DNA of 7,120 nucleotides, from the NCBI GenBank assembly GCA_900548955.1, contig URMQ01000078.1, positions 1 through 7,120 of the forward strand, in the 5' to 3' direction. Positions 6,867 to 7,120 of the stretch are shown piece by piece. Positions within the stretch are counted from its first letter, which is position 1. Every line of letters begins with the position of its first letter. The notes beneath the pieces were generated by a model. The model saw nothing but the letters and a program-made list of their open reading frames with translations. It was not told where the DNA came from and ran no database searches. The position numbers were made by a program, and so were the translations under genes. The DNA comes from an uncultured Eggerthella sp. (GTDB lineage Bacteria; Actinomycetota; Coriobacteriia; Coriobacteriales; Eggerthellaceae).

Positions 6867-6885
6867 GTTATGAACGTGTTATTAG

Positions 6886-6909
6886 AAAAAACCAAACTAA
6901 GTTTTGGTT
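6886..6909 (-). terminator. Weak candidate terminator on minus strand
   Basis: AACCAAA (6890-6896) and TTTGGTT (6903-6909) form a 7-bp stem with a six-base loop. Read on the minus strand, the stem runs into six T residues (complement of A at 6886-6891). The stem is AT-rich and therefore weak. It would suit a leftward transcript arriving from beyond the window, but no leftward gene is visible to support that. Confidence 0.25.
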
Positions 6910-6924
6910 ATTCGAAACTTGTGA

Positions 6925-6953
6925 TTTGCAAATCTCTTATCTCATGTTTTAAT
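6925..6953 (+). promoter_or_regulatory. Candidate extended -10 promoter reading right
   Basis: TTTGCA (6925-6930, four of six) is followed after 17 bases by TTTAAT (6948-6953, five of six), with a TG at 6945-6946 in the extended -10 position. The -35 lies in the perfect palindrome GATTTGCAAATC (6923-6934). Another perfect palindrome, AACTATAGTT (6954-6963), covers the predicted start near 6960, and motif copy 3 (6970-6980) follows. It would transcribe the structured segment at 6988-7120. Confidence 0.45.
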
Positions 6954-6987
6954 AACTATAGTTGATTTGGAACACGTTCACATTTTG

Positions 6988-7120
6988 TGTTGCCGATGCT
7001 GGGGGAGTTTCCGGGATGCATATGTGAGCGTCGTTCCTTGTAATGGAGTGAGTTAAACCGCGAAAGCGGGAGGGGTTACTCCCCAATCCGCGTCCAAACC
7101 AACGCTTGTCATTGGCGATG
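6988..7120 (+). ncRNA. Candidate structured RNA or riboregulatory leader, open at right edge
   Basis: The + strand folds into nested helices. The outer helix pairs TGTTGCCGATG (6988-6998) with CATTGGCGATG (7110-7120), 11 pairs including five G-U. Inside it GTTT (7007-7010) pairs with AAAC (7096-7099), and after a three-base bulge GGATGC (7014-7019) pairs with GCGTCC (7090-7095). Three hairpins are enclosed: TCGTTCC/GGAGTGA (7031-7037 with 7045-7051), CCGC-GAAA-GCGG (7058-7069, a GNRA tetraloop) and GGGG-TTACT-CCCC (7072-7084, alternative GGGAG/CTCCC). G-U pairs and the GAAA loop are sensible only for a rightward RNA. A candidate promoter ends 34 bases upstream. No credible gene starts inside it. 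I do not recognise it as a known riboswitch, T-box, tmRNA or RNase P RNA. Confidence 0.45.

Larger units (their letters stand above)
6788..6980. repeat. Three copies of AACACGTTCA motif
   Basis: ATAACACGTTCAT (6788-6800) is matched by its perfect inverse complement ATGAACGTGTTAT (6870-6882). A third copy, GAACACGTTCA (6970-6980), shares the ten-base core in the first orientation. The copies lie about 81 and 100 bases apart, centre to centre, in an otherwise very AT-rich region. Spaced repeats of one core around candidate promoters suggest operators for a DNA-binding protein; the outer pair also resembles terminal inverted repeats. The repeats themselves are certain. Confidence 0.7.

Noticed and set aside
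6970..6980. GAACACGTTC as a LexA/SOS box.
   Set aside because: Gram-positive LexA sites have GAAC and GTTC four bases apart; here the spacing is two.
6785..6985. AT-rich palindromic stretch as a replication origin or dif site.
   Set aside because: No DnaA boxes of the TTATNCACA type and no dif-like core are visible.
6999..7020. Resemblance of GGGGGAGTTTCCGGG to the conserved GAGGAAAGTCCGGGC near the 5' end of RNase P RNA.
   Set aside because: The match breaks in the middle, and the expected continuing conserved segments do not follow.
6996..7043. 15-codon frame with two cysteines inside the structured segment.
   Set aside because: No ribosome site before the ATG at 6996, and it overlaps bases used in the helices; it looks like chance.
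7066..7085. T-arm of a tRNA gene (GGGGTTACTCCCC).
   Set aside because: The loop lacks the TTCRANY pattern, and no matching anticodon or D arm or acceptor stem is found upstream.
7048..7095. T-box-like string AAACCGCG with CGCGTCC downstream, as in aminoacyl-tRNA synthetase leaders.
   Set aside because: The TGGN that pairs with the tRNA acceptor end is missing before ACCGCG, and I cannot find a stem I with a specifier loop. CCGC also pairs locally in the GAAA hairpin.
1..7120. CRISPR arrays, transposases, toxin-antitoxin pairs or prophage genes.
   Set aside because: No regularly spaced direct repeats and no coding frames of these families are present; all convincing genes are housekeeping.

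Overview
The window holds a run of conserved bacterial housekeeping genes, all on the + strand, followed by about 470 bases with no convincing protein gene. Coding G+C looks to be in the mid 40s. GTG starts, the prfA-prmC pair and trimeric-type PNP fit a moderate-GC Gram-positive. A coriobacterial actinobacterium is my best guess, but this is inference from protein flavour and codon use, and nothing here is diagnostic.

Layout. thrS (1-1806) is cut at its 5' end by the window and lacks only about 30-40 N-terminal residues. The 184-base gap to trxA carries several hairpins, including a 20-pair inverted repeat (1904-1956) just upstream of trxA (1991-2299). trxA ends in a good intrinsic terminator (2322-2353). 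trxB (2422-3351) follows, then a hairpin (3373-3404), then an irregular 22-pair structured element (3414-3535) in front of prfA. prfA (3569-4627) and prmC (4637-5575) are 9 bases apart and surely co-transcribed. A 219-base gap then holds a possible 33-codon membrane microprotein (5645-5746). A purine nucleoside phosphorylase gene (about 5801-6652) is the last gene.

The right end is the least ordinary part. Bases 6771-6870 contain only 24 G/C in 100 and are packed with palindromes. Three copies of the motif AACACGTTCA lie between 6789 and 6980, two of them as a perfect 13-bp inverted pair. Copies 2 and 3 sit just downstream of candidate promoters. From about 6985 composition jumps (56 G/C in 6991-7090), and the + strand can fold into nested helices around three hairpins, one with a GAAA tetraloop. 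This looks like the start of a structured RNA or a long riboregulatory leader for a gene beyond the window. I do not recognise its class.

How the genes work together. ThrRS charges tRNA-Thr for translation. Thioredoxin reductase reduces thioredoxin with NADPH. RF1 terminates at UAA/UAG, and PrmC methylates the glutamine of its GGQ motif. PNP salvages purine nucleosides. I see no defence system, CRISPR array, transposase, phage gene, rRNA or recognisable tRNA gene. The candidate novelty lies in the non-coding gaps.
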